From: Xiheimicrobium sp033763395
GTDB lineage: Bacteria; Myxococcota; Myxococcia; Myxococcales; Myxococcaceae
DNA: 64,000 bases
Reading direction: 5' to 3'
Assembly: GCA_033763395.1 (NCBI GenBank)
Contig: JANRKQ010000150.1
Span: 158,387-222,386, forward strand
The notes below the pieces were generated by a model, which searched no databases, had not been told where the DNA came from, and worked only from the letters and a program-made list of their open reading frames with translations. This document shows, one piece after another, positions 27,428 through 35,427 of this stretch (its first letter is position 1; the number at the start of each line of letters is the position of its first letter). A program made the translations under genes and the position numbers.

Positions 27428-28306
27428 ATGACCGCATTGAGCGTCGAGCACCTCAGCGTGCGCTACCCGCGACAACCTGAAGACGTCGTGCGCGACGTCT
27501 CGCTCTCGGTCGCGGCCGGCGAGGTGCTGGGCATCGTCGGCGAGAGCGGCTCGGGCAAGTCGACGCTCCTGCGCGCGTGGTTGGGGCTGTTGGCGCCCCG
27601 GGCGGGTGTGGTGCGGTGGAGCGGCCGTGCGCTCGGAACGCTGAAGCCCGATGAGCTGCGCGCGCTGCGCCGCCAGGTGCAGCCGGTGTTTCAGGACCCG
27701 CAGACGGCGCTCGACCCCCGGCTCACCGTTCGCCAGGCGCTGGCCGAGCCGTTTCAGATCCACCGCGAGCCGTACACCGACGATACGCTCACGGCGCTGC
27801 TGGGCGAGGTGCAGGTGCCTTCAGACGTGCTGGGGCGGCTGCCGTCGGCGCTCTCGGCGGGGCAGCGGCAGCGGGTCGCCCTCGCGCGGGCGCTCGCCCT
27901 CTCGCCGAGAGCCCTGCTGCTCGATGAGCCGGTGAGCGCGCTCGATGTCTCGGTGCAGGCCCAGGTGCTCACGCTCTTGAGCGCCCTGCGCGCGTCGCGG
28001 GAGCTGACGCTGGTGCTCGTCTCGCACGATCTCGCCGTCGTCGGCACCCTCGCTACCCACGTCGCCGTCGTCTTCGCGGGGCGAGTCGTCGAGTCCGGAC
28101 CGGCGGCCGCGGTGTTGCGCACGCCTCGTCACCCGTACACCCGGCAGCTCGTCGCGGCCGCGATCACGCCGACCGTCGAGCGCCCCATCGCTCAGGAGCC
28201 GGGCTGCGCGTTCCGTCACCGGTGCCCCCAGGCTCAGGCCTCGTGCGCGCAGACGCCGGCCCTCTCCGAAGGGCCGCACGCGTGGGCCTGTCCCGTGGTG
28301 AGGTGA
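27428..28306 (+). CDS. Peptide-type ABC transporter ATPase, DppF-like
   Basis: 292 residues. It has Walker A GESGSGKST, Q-loop (VFQDPQTALDPRLTVRQ), Walker B ALLLDEPVSALDVS, H-loop SHDLAVV and the Cys-containing C-terminal extension (CAFRHRCPQAQASCAQTPAL). The signature is LSAGQRQR rather than the consensus LSGGQ, a tolerated variant. A 100-base gap separates it from the DppD gene. Confidence 0.92.
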   Translation: MTALSVEHLSVRYPRQPEDVVRDVSLSVAAGEVLGIVGESGSGKSTLLRAWLGLLAPRAGVVRWSGRALGTLKPDELRALRRQVQPVFQDPQTALDPRLTVRQALAEPFQIHREPYTDDTLTALLGEVQVPSDVLGRLPSALSAGQRQRVALARALALSPRALLLDEPVSALDVSVQAQVLTLLSALRASRELTLVLVSHDLAVVGTLATHVAVVFAGRVVESGPAAAVLRTPRHPYTRQLVAAAITPTVERPIAQEPGCAFRHRCPQAQASCAQTPALSEGPHAWACPVVR

Positions 28307-28313
28307 CGGCCTC

Positions 28314-28721
28314 GTGTTCTGGCTGAGCCACCACTTCCCCGACGAGTACCACCGCTGCTACCGCGTCGGGCCGCTTCACGTCTGCGCGCGCTGCCTGGGC
28401 GTGTACCCGGTGCTGGCGCTGTCCCTCGTGCTCCAGGTGGTGCTGCACACCCCGCTCGAGGCCGCCTGGGACCTGCCCGTCGGGTTGGCGCTGGCGGCAC
28501 CGGCGACCGTCGACTGGGCCGTGGGCCGGTTCTTTCCCCATCGCTCCTCGAACCTGTGGCGCACCCTCACCGGCGTGCTGCTGGGACTGGCGCTGGGGCG
28601 CAGCCTGTTCATCCACCTCCAGCGGCCCTTTCCGCCGGTGCTGCTGGCGCAATCAGCGCTCGTGACAGCGGTTGCTGTGCCTGTCATTCTCGCGACTTAC
28701 CGGCGAAAGCGTCGTGGGTAG
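28314..28721 (+). CDS. DUF2085-family membrane protein
   Basis: 135 residues, GTG start 7 bases after the transporter ATPase. It begins with a His/Cys segment (HHFPDEYHRCYRVGPLHVCA) followed by CLGVY, the conserved motif of DUF2085 proteins. Three or four hydrophobic helices follow. The function of the family is unknown; the Cys/His set could bind a metal. It ends in a Lys/Arg-rich tail. Confidence 0.82.
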   Translation: MFWLSHHFPDEYHRCYRVGPLHVCARCLGVYPVLALSLVLQVVLHTPLEAAWDLPVGLALAAPATVDWAVGRFFPHRSSNLWRTLTGVLLGLALGRSLFIHLQRPFPPVLLAQSALVTAVAVPVILATYRRKRRG

Positions 28722-28742
28722 ATCACCTGGGCGCCCTGGTCG

Positions 28743-29408
28743 TTGAAGTCGGGGCGACACAACGAGGAACGGTTGGGACCGCAGACTGCCGACGAGCACT
28801 TGATGCTCGCGTTCAAGTCGGGGGACGCCAGGGCGTTTGCGACGCTCGTGGCCCGGCATCGGCAGCCGGTCTTCAACTTCATCCTGCGTTATGTCGGTCA
28901 TCGGCAGAGGGCCGAGGACCTGCTGCAGGAGACGTGGCTCAAAGTGGTGCGCAGCAGCAGCGAATGGGAGCCAAAAGCCCGGTTCACCACCTGGGTGTAC
29001 ACGATCGCGAGGAACCTCTGCGTGGACAGCGCGCGCAAAGAAGCCTTCAGGGCCACCGACTCACTCGACGCCCCGGCGTCGGGTGACGAGGGCGCGGAAG
29101 GCCGCTCAAAGGGCGAGCTGGTGGCCGACGAGTCGGGCCAGACCCCCGATCGGGCGGCGCACAACGTGCGGCTGCGGCCCCTCCTCGAGCGGGCCATCGC
29201 GAGCCTCCCGCCCGAACAGCGAGAGGTGTTTCTGCTGCGCGAGTACCAGGGCATCGGCTTCAAGGAGATCGCCGAGGTGACCGGCGTGAACGAGAACACG
29301 GTGAAGAGCCGCATGCGGTACGCGCTCGAAGGGCTGAGAAAGAAGCTGGCGGAGTGGGGTGTCGATGGCGAGGCGATGGCAGAGGCCTCGAGAACGGTGA
29401 TGGGCTGA
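28743..29408 (+). CDS. ECF-family RNA polymerase sigma factor
   Basis: 221 residues at most. It has sigma region 2 (FATLVARHRQPVFNFILRYV, HRQRAEDLLQETWLKVVRSS) and region 4 (IASLPPEQREVFLLREYQGI, GVNENTVKSRMRYALEGLRK). Regions 3 and 1.1 are absent, as in ECF sigma factors. The longest frame starts with TTG at 28743. A better candidate is TTG at 28773 with GAGGAA 4-5 bases upstream, and ATG at 28803 is also possible. It is followed 2 bases later by its probable anti-sigma factor. Confidence 0.93.
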   Translation: MKSGRHNEERLGPQTADEHLMLAFKSGDARAFATLVARHRQPVFNFILRYVGHRQRAEDLLQETWLKVVRSSSEWEPKARFTTWVYTIARNLCVDSARKEAFRATDSLDAPASGDEGAEGRSKGELVADESGQTPDRAAHNVRLRPLLERAIASLPPEQREVFLLREYQGIGFKEIAEVTGVNENTVKSRMRYALEGLRKKLAEWGVDGEAMAEASRTVMG

Positions 29409-29410
29409 CG

Positions 29411-30949
29411 ATGAACCCGGGTGTGCACCAGAACGAGGACACGCTCCTCGACTTCGCGTACGGCGAGCTGCCGGCCCATGAGGCCGCGGCGGTCGACGCG
29501 CACGTGCGCACCTGTGCGAAGTGCAGCCAGGCGCTCGCGCAGATTCGCGGCGTGCGCAGCATGTTCGCCCCCCTGCCCATGGAGGCCGCGCCCGAGGCCG
29601 GGCTCGAGTCGCTGCTCGCCTACGCCGAGCAGCACGCCCGACGCACGAAGGCTCCGGCGCAGGCGGGGTGGCGACGGTGGCTGTTCGTCTTCTCGTCCGC
29701 GGCGGCGCTGCTCGTCGTCGGCGTCGTGGCGACCCGCGCGATGGAGGAAGCCCCCCAGACGCCAGCCGATGTCTTTGCGCGCAATCAGAAAGAGGCTGAG
29801 CGCGGCCTGGGCTCGGCGCAGCTCCCCGGCCTGGCCCAGGACGCCGAGAAGGCCGCGAACGCGCCGACGCCAGTCGCCGCCGCTGCAGAGGCTCCCCAGG
29901 CCCCGGCACCCGTCATGGCAGCTCCGTCGCGCCCAGCGGCCACGGCCGATGTCGATGAGGGGGGGCTCGAGGGCAAGCGCGGCGGCGGAGAGACCCGAAA
30001 CAAGGACACCGGGTCCCAGAACCAGAAGGCGCCCCCGCCCGCGCCCAAGCTGGCGAAGCCGTCGGGGCCGAGCCTGGGGGACTCGCTTCGTGATGAGCCG
30101 CGGCAGTCCGAGTCGAAGCGCGGTCTCAACTCGACGTGGAACGAAGACAGCAACTCGGTGGGCGGCCTCAAGCAGGACTTCTCGAACGCCGCTGGAGCGC
30201 GCCGCCAGGAATCGGCGGACAAGAAGGTCGAAGCGCAGGCCGCGCGCGAGCCCACGAAGGAGCGCAGCCGCGAGCGCCTCGACGACTTGAGCGACGGCAC
30301 CTCGGCCCGCCAGTCCGCGACGGGGGGGACGGCGACGCCCCCCTCGAGCTTCGGGCTCGGGACGGGCAGCAGCGCCCCGTCGCCGCCGCCCCAGGTGGAG
30401 CCCGTGGCCGCCGCGCCGCGGCCGGTCTCGCCCCCCGTCCAGCAGGCCCCCGCGCCGCCGCCGGCCGACGCACCGGCCCCGCTGAAGAAGATGACGTCGG
30501 GGTACGGCCTGCCGTCGTCGGCGCCGCGGAGCGCGCCCTCGTCGGTCGAAGCAGACGACGCCGAGACCGTGGCGTCGGCGCCGGCGGGGCGCGCCGAGCA
30601 GCGGCCCGTGCGCGACGTCGAGTCGGTGAAGCAGGCGCTGACGAAGGCCCGCGAGCTCGGGTCGGTGGGCGATCGCAAGGGCGAGGTCGAGGCCGCGCTG
30701 CTCGCGCTCAGCGCGGGGGCGACCGGGTACGAGCGGGCCGAGGCGCTCAAGCGGGCCTGTGACGGCTACGAAGCGCTTCGCCTGTTCGATCGCGCCGAGT
30801 CGTTCTGCGGACTCCTCGTCTCGGAGTTCCCGGCGACCGCGGCCGGGCAGGAAGTCGCCCGCCGCCGCGCCGCCGTCCGCAAGGCCGCTGAAGAGAAGGC
30901 GAAGGCCAGGCCTGCCGAGGCACCCGCGTCGGTGTCACCCGCCTACTGA
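29411..30949 (+). CDS. Anti-sigma factor with zinc finger and long periplasmic region
   Basis: 512 residues. ATG at 29411 follows the sigma gene directly. The N-terminal zinc-binding anti-sigma domain has HVRTCAKC (HxxxCxxC), then one membrane helix at about residues 87-110 (FVFSSAAALLVVGVVATRAM). After that comes a very long periplasmic Pro/Ala/Ser-rich, low-complexity region and a C-terminal helical part resembling a TPR (VKQALTKARELGSVGDRKGE; LFDRAESFCGLLVSEFP). Typical group anti-sigma factors are 200-300 residues, so this is nearly twice the usual size. The periplasmic part probably senses an envelope signal. Confidence 0.88.
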   Translation: MNPGVHQNEDTLLDFAYGELPAHEAAAVDAHVRTCAKCSQALAQIRGVRSMFAPLPMEAAPEAGLESLLAYAEQHARRTKAPAQAGWRRWLFVFSSAAALLVVGVVATRAMEEAPQTPADVFARNQKEAERGLGSAQLPGLAQDAEKAANAPTPVAAAAEAPQAPAPVMAAPSRPAATADVDEGGLEGKRGGGETRNKDTGSQNQKAPPPAPKLAKPSGPSLGDSLRDEPRQSESKRGLNSTWNEDSNSVGGLKQDFSNAAGARRQESADKKVEAQAAREPTKERSRERLDDLSDGTSARQSATGGTATPPSSFGLGTGSSAPSPPPQVEPVAAAPRPVSPPVQQAPAPPPADAPAPLKKMTSGYGLPSSAPRSAPSSVEADDAETVASAPAGRAEQRPVRDVESVKQALTKARELGSVGDRKGEVEAALLALSAGATGYERAEALKRACDGYEALRLFDRAESFCGLLVSEFPATAAGQEVARRRAAVRKAAEEKAKARPAEAPASVSPAY

Positions 30950-31012
30950 AACCCTCGGCGAGCGGGCTGTGCGACGAAAGACGACATCGTCCCCCTGTCT
31001 CTTTCTTGTCCT

Positions 31013-31042
31013 TTGACACCCGAGAAAGCCGGTCGCTAGCAT
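31013..31042 (+). promoter_or_regulatory. Sigma-70-type promoter of the cpaB operon
   Basis: A perfect -35 TTGACA at 31013-31018, an 18-base spacer, and TAGCAT at 31037-31042 as -10 (4 of 6 matches). It lies about 65-95 bases before the cpaB start in a 159-base gap, in the right direction. It is the best consensus promoter I could find in the window. Confidence 0.6.
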
Positions 31043-31108
31043 CGCGTACCCGGTTCCCCGCGAAAATCCTCCGTCGACCCTTCGGTTCCCCACGGGAGAG
31101 TTCCCCAC

Positions 31109-31930
31109 ATGCTCAAAGGCAAGACCCCGCTCATCGTCGCGCTCGGCCTCGGCTTGATCGCCGGTGTCATCGCGTACTCCGCGGTGAAGAAGAAAGAGAA
31201 CGACGTGCGCAAGGGCTGGAACCTCGTGCCCGTCGTCGTGGCCGCCATCGACATCTCGGAAGGCACCGTCGTCACGATGGAGATGGTGAGCCAGCGCTCG
31301 ATCCCCGAGCAGTTCGTCACCTCGTCCGTCGTGAAGCCGGACTCGGCCTCGTACATCGTCAACCAGAAGGTGCTGGTGCCGCTGCAGGCGGGTGACCCGC
31401 TCCTGTGGAGCCAGTTCGAGACGACGCGCGCCGCCGAGCGCTTGTCCACCAAGGTGCAGAAGAAGGCGCGCGCCATCACCATCGAGACGAAGGGGTCGAG
31501 CTCGGTCGGCGGCTGGGTGCGGCCGAACGATCACGTCGACATCATCGGCACCTTCAAGGACCCGGCGACGGGTGAGCAGGTGGCCGTGACGCTGCTCCAG
31601 AACGTCATCGTGCTGGCCACGGGGAAGATCACCGGCACCACCAACATCAACCTCGTCCCCGACAGCCAGCGCGACTACAACAACGTCTCGCTGCTGGTGA
31701 TCCCCGAGGAGGCCGAGATCCTCGTGCTCGCCCAGGATCTCGGCGCGCTCACCCTGTCGCTGCGCAACGAAGACGACATCGACGTGCTCGAGGAGCGCGG
31801 CCGCGCCACCATCAACACGCTGCTCTCCGGCGAGCGCACCAAGGTGCTGCAGGCCAAGCGCTTCAACACCATTCAGGTGATCAAGGGCGCGGCGGCCGCT
31901 GACGTGCGCACCTCGTCGCCGGCGGAGTGA
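31109..31930 (+). CDS. cpaB: Flp pilus assembly protein CpaB
   Basis: 273 residues. An N-terminal membrane helix (PLIVALGLGLIAGVIAYSAV) precedes a SAF domain (VVAAIDISEGTVVTMEMVSQ) and the CpaB/RcpC domain (SSSVGGWVRPNDHVDIIGTF; LLQNVIVLATG; LSLRNEDDIDVL). CpaB is a periplasmic component of Tad/Flp pilus systems. It starts an operon of tadB and tadC-like genes. The pilin, secretin and ATPase genes are not in the window. Confidence 0.93.
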   Translation: MLKGKTPLIVALGLGLIAGVIAYSAVKKKENDVRKGWNLVPVVVAAIDISEGTVVTMEMVSQRSIPEQFVTSSVVKPDSASYIVNQKVLVPLQAGDPLLWSQFETTRAAERLSTKVQKKARAITIETKGSSSVGGWVRPNDHVDIIGTFKDPATGEQVAVTLLQNVIVLATGKITGTTNINLVPDSQRDYNNVSLLVIPEEAEILVLAQDLGALTLSLRNEDDIDVLEERGRATINTLLSGERTKVLQAKRFNTIQVIKGAAAADVRTSSPAE

Positions 31931-31933
31931 CCG

Positions 31934-32779
31934 ATGCTCTCGGGACTCGTCGCGCTCCTCATCACCGGCTCGGTCTTCTTCCTCGCCCTCGTCGTCATGG
32001 GCGTGTTGTCGAAGGCCTTCGAGCAGTACCAGGAGCGCTACATCGTCAAGTCGATGAACGACTTGTCAGACATGTTCCTGTTCATCGACCCGCGCCAGAT
32101 GCTGGTGCTCAACGTGGCGTCGATGGCGCTGCTGGGCCTCTTCTCGTACTTCGTCATCAACCCGCTGGTGTGCATCGGCGCCACCATCTTCGGCTTCTTC
32201 CTGCCGATGCTCCTGGTGAAGCACTACCGCAAGAAGCGCATCAAGAAGTTCAACCACCAGCTCGTCGACGCGCTCCAGGCGATGGCCAACGCCTTCAAGG
32301 CCGGCCTCACCTTCCAGCAGGCCACCGAGCAGATCGCGAAGGACTCGTACCCGCCGCTGCAGCAGGAGTTCGGGCTCTTCACCAAGGAAGTGAAGCTGGG
32401 CGTGCCGATGGAAGAGGCGCTCAACAACATGGCCCGGCGGGTCGGCTCCGACGACATGGATCTGGTGGCGGTGTCGACCAACATCTCGCGGCAGCTCGGC
32501 GGCAACATGGCCGAGATGTTCGAGACGCTGTCAGGCACCATTCGTGAGCGGTTCCGCCTCGAGGGGAAGATCGAGGCCCTGGTGGCGCAGGGCAAGCTGC
32601 AGGGCTGGGTGGTGTCGGCGATGCCGCTCATCCTCGGCGTGGTGCTCAACTACATGCGCCCCGACCTCATGCAGCCGATGCTCGATCACTGGTTCGGTTA
32701 CGTGCTGGTGGCCGCCATCATCGTGATGGAGATCCTCGGGGTCATCATCATTCGCCGCATCACCAACATCGACATCTGA
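31934..32779 (+). CDS. tadB: TadB-like type II secretion F-domain inner-membrane protein
   Basis: 281 residues. An N-terminal membrane helix, two central helices (NVASMALLGLFSYFVINPLV), then a T2SSF domain (HQLVDALQAMANAFKAGLTF; ISRQLGGNMAEMFETLSGTI) and two C-terminal helices. The order and length match TadB. It starts 3 bases after cpaB. It is the polytopic platform of a Tad pilus machine. Confidence 0.92.
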   Translation: MLSGLVALLITGSVFFLALVVMGVLSKAFEQYQERYIVKSMNDLSDMFLFIDPRQMLVLNVASMALLGLFSYFVINPLVCIGATIFGFFLPMLLVKHYRKKRIKKFNHQLVDALQAMANAFKAGLTFQQATEQIAKDSYPPLQQEFGLFTKEVKLGVPMEEALNNMARRVGSDDMDLVAVSTNISRQLGGNMAEMFETLSGTIRERFRLEGKIEALVAQGKLQGWVVSAMPLILGVVLNYMRPDLMQPMLDHWFGYVLVAAIIVMEILGVIIIRRITNIDI

Positions 32780-32786
32780 GGCGCCG

Positions 32787-33677
32787 ATGGATCCGTTGAC
32801 GACGATCTTGATGGTGATGACCGCGATGCTGACGGTAGCCGCGGTCGCGCTCTTCGCGATGGGGCTGTACTCGAACCTCCTCGAACAGTTCGTGGTGGAG
32901 GTGCAGGAGGAGTCGGCGGGTGGCGTGCAGGGGGCCGGCGCCGTGGCGGTGCGAAAGCTGGGCACGATGAACCGGCGCTTCATGTGGCCCGGCTACGAGT
33001 CAGGCATGAGCCGAAAGCTCATCAAGTCCGGAGAGGCGAGCAACTGGAAGGCCGAAGACATCATGGCTTTCCAGGAGATCGGCTTCGTCGTGGGCGTGCT
33101 GTTCGGCCTGATCGTCGCCAACTTCTTCAACGTCAACCTGCTGTGGGCGCTCGTGGGCGCGCTCATCGGGCTCTTCTACCCGCTCATCTGGATCAACGAC
33201 AAAGTCACCAAGCGCCACCTCGCCATCAGCCGCGCGCTGCCGTTCAACCTCGACCTGCTCACGCTCTCGGTCGAGGCCGGCCTCGACTTCACCGCCGCGC
33301 TCGCGAAGGTGGTCGAGAAGGGCAAGTCGGGCCCGCTGCGCGACGAGCTCAACCTGGTGCTCAAGCAGCTGAAGATGGGCAAGACGCGTGAAGAGGCGCT
33401 GAAGTCGATGATCCTCCGCGTCGATCTGCCCGCGCTGACCCAGTTCGTCACCGCCCTCATTCAGGCCGACAAGATGGGCACCAGCCTCGGCAAGGTGCTG
33501 CGCATTCAGTCGACGCAGCTGCGCATCGAGCGCACCCAGCGCGCCGAGAAGCTCGCCAACGAGGCGCCGGTGAAGATGCTGTTCCCGCTCATCGCCTGCA
33601 TCTTCCCCACGGTGTTCATGGTGTTGTTCGGGCCCATCGTCTTCGCCTTCGTCTTCAACAATGCGGCAGGAACCTAG
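32787..33677 (+). CDS. tadC: TadC-like type II secretion F-domain inner-membrane protein
   Basis: 296 residues. Membrane helices at the N-terminus and about residues 100-140 (VGVLFGLIVANFFNVNLLWA), then T2SSF domain (RALPFNLDLLTLSVEAGLDF; FVTALIQADKMGTSLGKVLR) and a C-terminal helix pair (LFPLIACIFPTVFMVLFGPI). It pairs with TadB as the second platform subunit. An FHA-protein gene follows after 13 bases. Confidence 0.92.
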   Translation: MDPLTTILMVMTAMLTVAAVALFAMGLYSNLLEQFVVEVQEESAGGVQGAGAVAVRKLGTMNRRFMWPGYESGMSRKLIKSGEASNWKAEDIMAFQEIGFVVGVLFGLIVANFFNVNLLWALVGALIGLFYPLIWINDKVTKRHLAISRALPFNLDLLTLSVEAGLDFTAALAKVVEKGKSGPLRDELNLVLKQLKMGKTREEALKSMILRVDLPALTQFVTALIQADKMGTSLGKVLRIQSTQLRIERTQRAEKLANEAPVKMLFPLIACIFPTVFMVLFGPIVFAFVFNNAAGT

Positions 33678-33690
33678 GAGTCGGTCGTCG

Positions 33691-35427
33691 ATGCCTCCCC
33701 CGTCGAGAAACCCACCTGCACGCGCGCGATCGGCCACGGGCCAGGCCGCCGCCGCCAGACCCAGGCGTACCGGGGTGGCGCCGGCCGTGCGGCCCTCGGC
33801 GAAGCTCGTGTGCTCAGCGGGCCCGGCCTCGGGGCAGGAGTTTCCCCTCTCGGGTGACGAGGTGACGATCGGCCGCGCGGCCGACGCCACCGTCTCGGTG
33901 CCCGACACCTCGGTCAGCCGCAAGCACGCGCTCGTGCGCAAGACCGACGACGGCTGGGCGGTGTCCGATCTTGGCTCTGGCAACGGCACCCTCGTCAACG
34001 GCGAGGTGATCTCCGAGGAGCAGCTGCTCTCGAACGACGACGTCATCACGCTCGGCGACAGCGAGTTCCAGTTCGTCGACGCCGGCGCGGCGGCGGGCTC
34101 CGATGCGCTGGCGCCCTCGCCGCGGCGCGCGCCCGTGCGCACGGCCCGCACCGGCGGTGGCTCCGGGAGCCGTCCCCGCACGTCGCGGGCCGCGCGGCTC
34201 GACGAAGATCCCGCCGTCGCGGCGAAGAAGAAGCGCAAGCTCTTCATCATCGTCGGCACCACGCTCGCGGTGCTCATGTCGGTCGGCATCGGCGTGAAGG
34301 CCATCGGCAACAAGCGCGACGCCGAGGCCCGCGCGAAGGCGGCCCTCGTCAAGCAGAAGCGCGACGAGCTGCTCGCCGAGTTCCAGGCCGCGAAGGGGCT
34401 CATCAAGGAAGCCCGCTTCGATGACGCGCGCCAGTCCCTCGAGGCGGTGCTCGCGGCCGACGAAGAGGCCCAGGTGCTCCGGCCCGACGAGAAGAAGTCG
34501 ATCGGCACGTACCTCGAGACGGCCAACCGCGAGGTGCCGAACGAGCAGACGCTCCAGGACGCCGGCAAGGCGCTGGCTGCCGATCAGCTCGGCCAGGCCG
34601 CGATGCTGCTGGGGAAGGTGAAGACGTCGATCCCCTCGACCGAGAAGCGCCTCGAGACGCTGAAGGCCACGCTCGAGACCCGCCTGGCCGAGAAGGTGAT
34701 CGAGGCGCGAAAGAAGCTCTCGGCGGCGCCGCGCGATCTCCCAGCCATGGAGCAGGTGAAGGCCATGGCCGAAGACGTACTGCTGGCGCGCCCGGAGGAC
34801 CGCGACGCGCCCGACATCAAGAAGCAGGCGGAAGACAACATCGCCCGCATCAAGAACCCGAACCTGCCGCCGCCCATCCCCGAGACGCCGCACCTCGAGG
34901 TGATGAACCGGTTCCGCAACGGCGATCAGTCGGGCGCCGTCTCGCTCGCCCAGGCCTGCGCCGCCAAGAGCCCCCAGTGCCGCGCGCTCGAGGCGCAGCT
35001 TCGCGAGTTCGACTCGAAGTTCAAGGCCATGGACGGCCTGTCACCCCAGGAGCTGTGGGCGCTGTACCTGGTCGACAAGAAGATCGCCGGCGGACAGTCG
35101 AGCGATCTCTCGAAGCCCATCAAGACGAAGGTGGCGTCGGTCTTCATGCTCGAGGCGTCGAAGGCCAAGACGGTGGGCAACTGGGTGATGGCCATCGGCA
35201 ACGCGCGCAAGGTGCTCGAGGTCGACGGGCAGCACCCGGCTGCGAACCAGATCATCCAGGAGGCGCGCACCAAGGCCAATGACATCTACCTCCGCGGCTA
35301 CCAGCTGAAAGAGACGAGCCCCGACGAGGCGGCCAAGCTCTTCAAGGAAGTGCTGCTGATGACGCCGGACGACGACCAGACGCACCTGAAGGCGAAGTCG
35401 CGGCTGGAAGAGCTCCAGCGGCAATGA
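33691..35427 (+). CDS. FHA-domain membrane protein with helical repeats
   Basis: 578 residues, ATG at 33691 with AGGAG about 10 bases upstream. Residues about 45-130 are an FHA domain (FPLSGDEVTIGRAADATVSV; SVSRKHALVRK; LGSGNGTLVNGEVI), with the conserved phosphothreonine-binding Arg, Ser and Asn. One membrane helix follows at about 181-205 (LFIIVGTTLAVLMSVGIGV). The rest is a long TPR-like helical domain on the other side of the membrane. It would link Thr-phosphorylation in the cytoplasm to an envelope assembly. It follows tadC and its stop overlaps xseA (ATGA). Confidence 0.9.
   Translation: MPPPSRNPPARARSATGQAAAARPRRTGVAPAVRPSAKLVCSAGPASGQEFPLSGDEVTIGRAADATVSVPDTSVSRKHALVRKTDDGWAVSDLGSGNGTLVNGEVISEEQLLSNDDVITLGDSEFQFVDAGAAAGSDALAPSPRRAPVRTARTGGGSGSRPRTSRAARLDEDPAVAAKKKRKLFIIVGTTLAVLMSVGIGVKAIGNKRDAEARAKAALVKQKRDELLAEFQAAKGLIKEARFDDARQSLEAVLAADEEAQVLRPDEKKSIGTYLETANREVPNEQTLQDAGKALAADQLGQAAMLLGKVKTSIPSTEKRLETLKATLETRLAEKVIEARKKLSAAPRDLPAMEQVKAMAEDVLLARPEDRDAPDIKKQAEDNIARIKNPNLPPPIPETPHLEVMNRFRNGDQSGAVSLAQACAAKSPQCRALEAQLREFDSKFKAMDGLSPQELWALYLVDKKIAGGQSSDLSKPIKTKVASVFMLEASKAKTVGNWVMAIGNARKVLEVDGQHPAANQIIQEARTKANDIYLRGYQLKETSPDEAAKLFKEVLLMTPDDDQTHLKAKSRLEELQRQ

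Noticed and set aside
27366..27431. A 21-codon frame (MPQGLDATENGAAEASIEGA) just before the DppF-like gene, overlapping its start as ATGA.
   Set aside because: Too short to support and no homology sense can be made of it. It might be a leader but could equally be chance.
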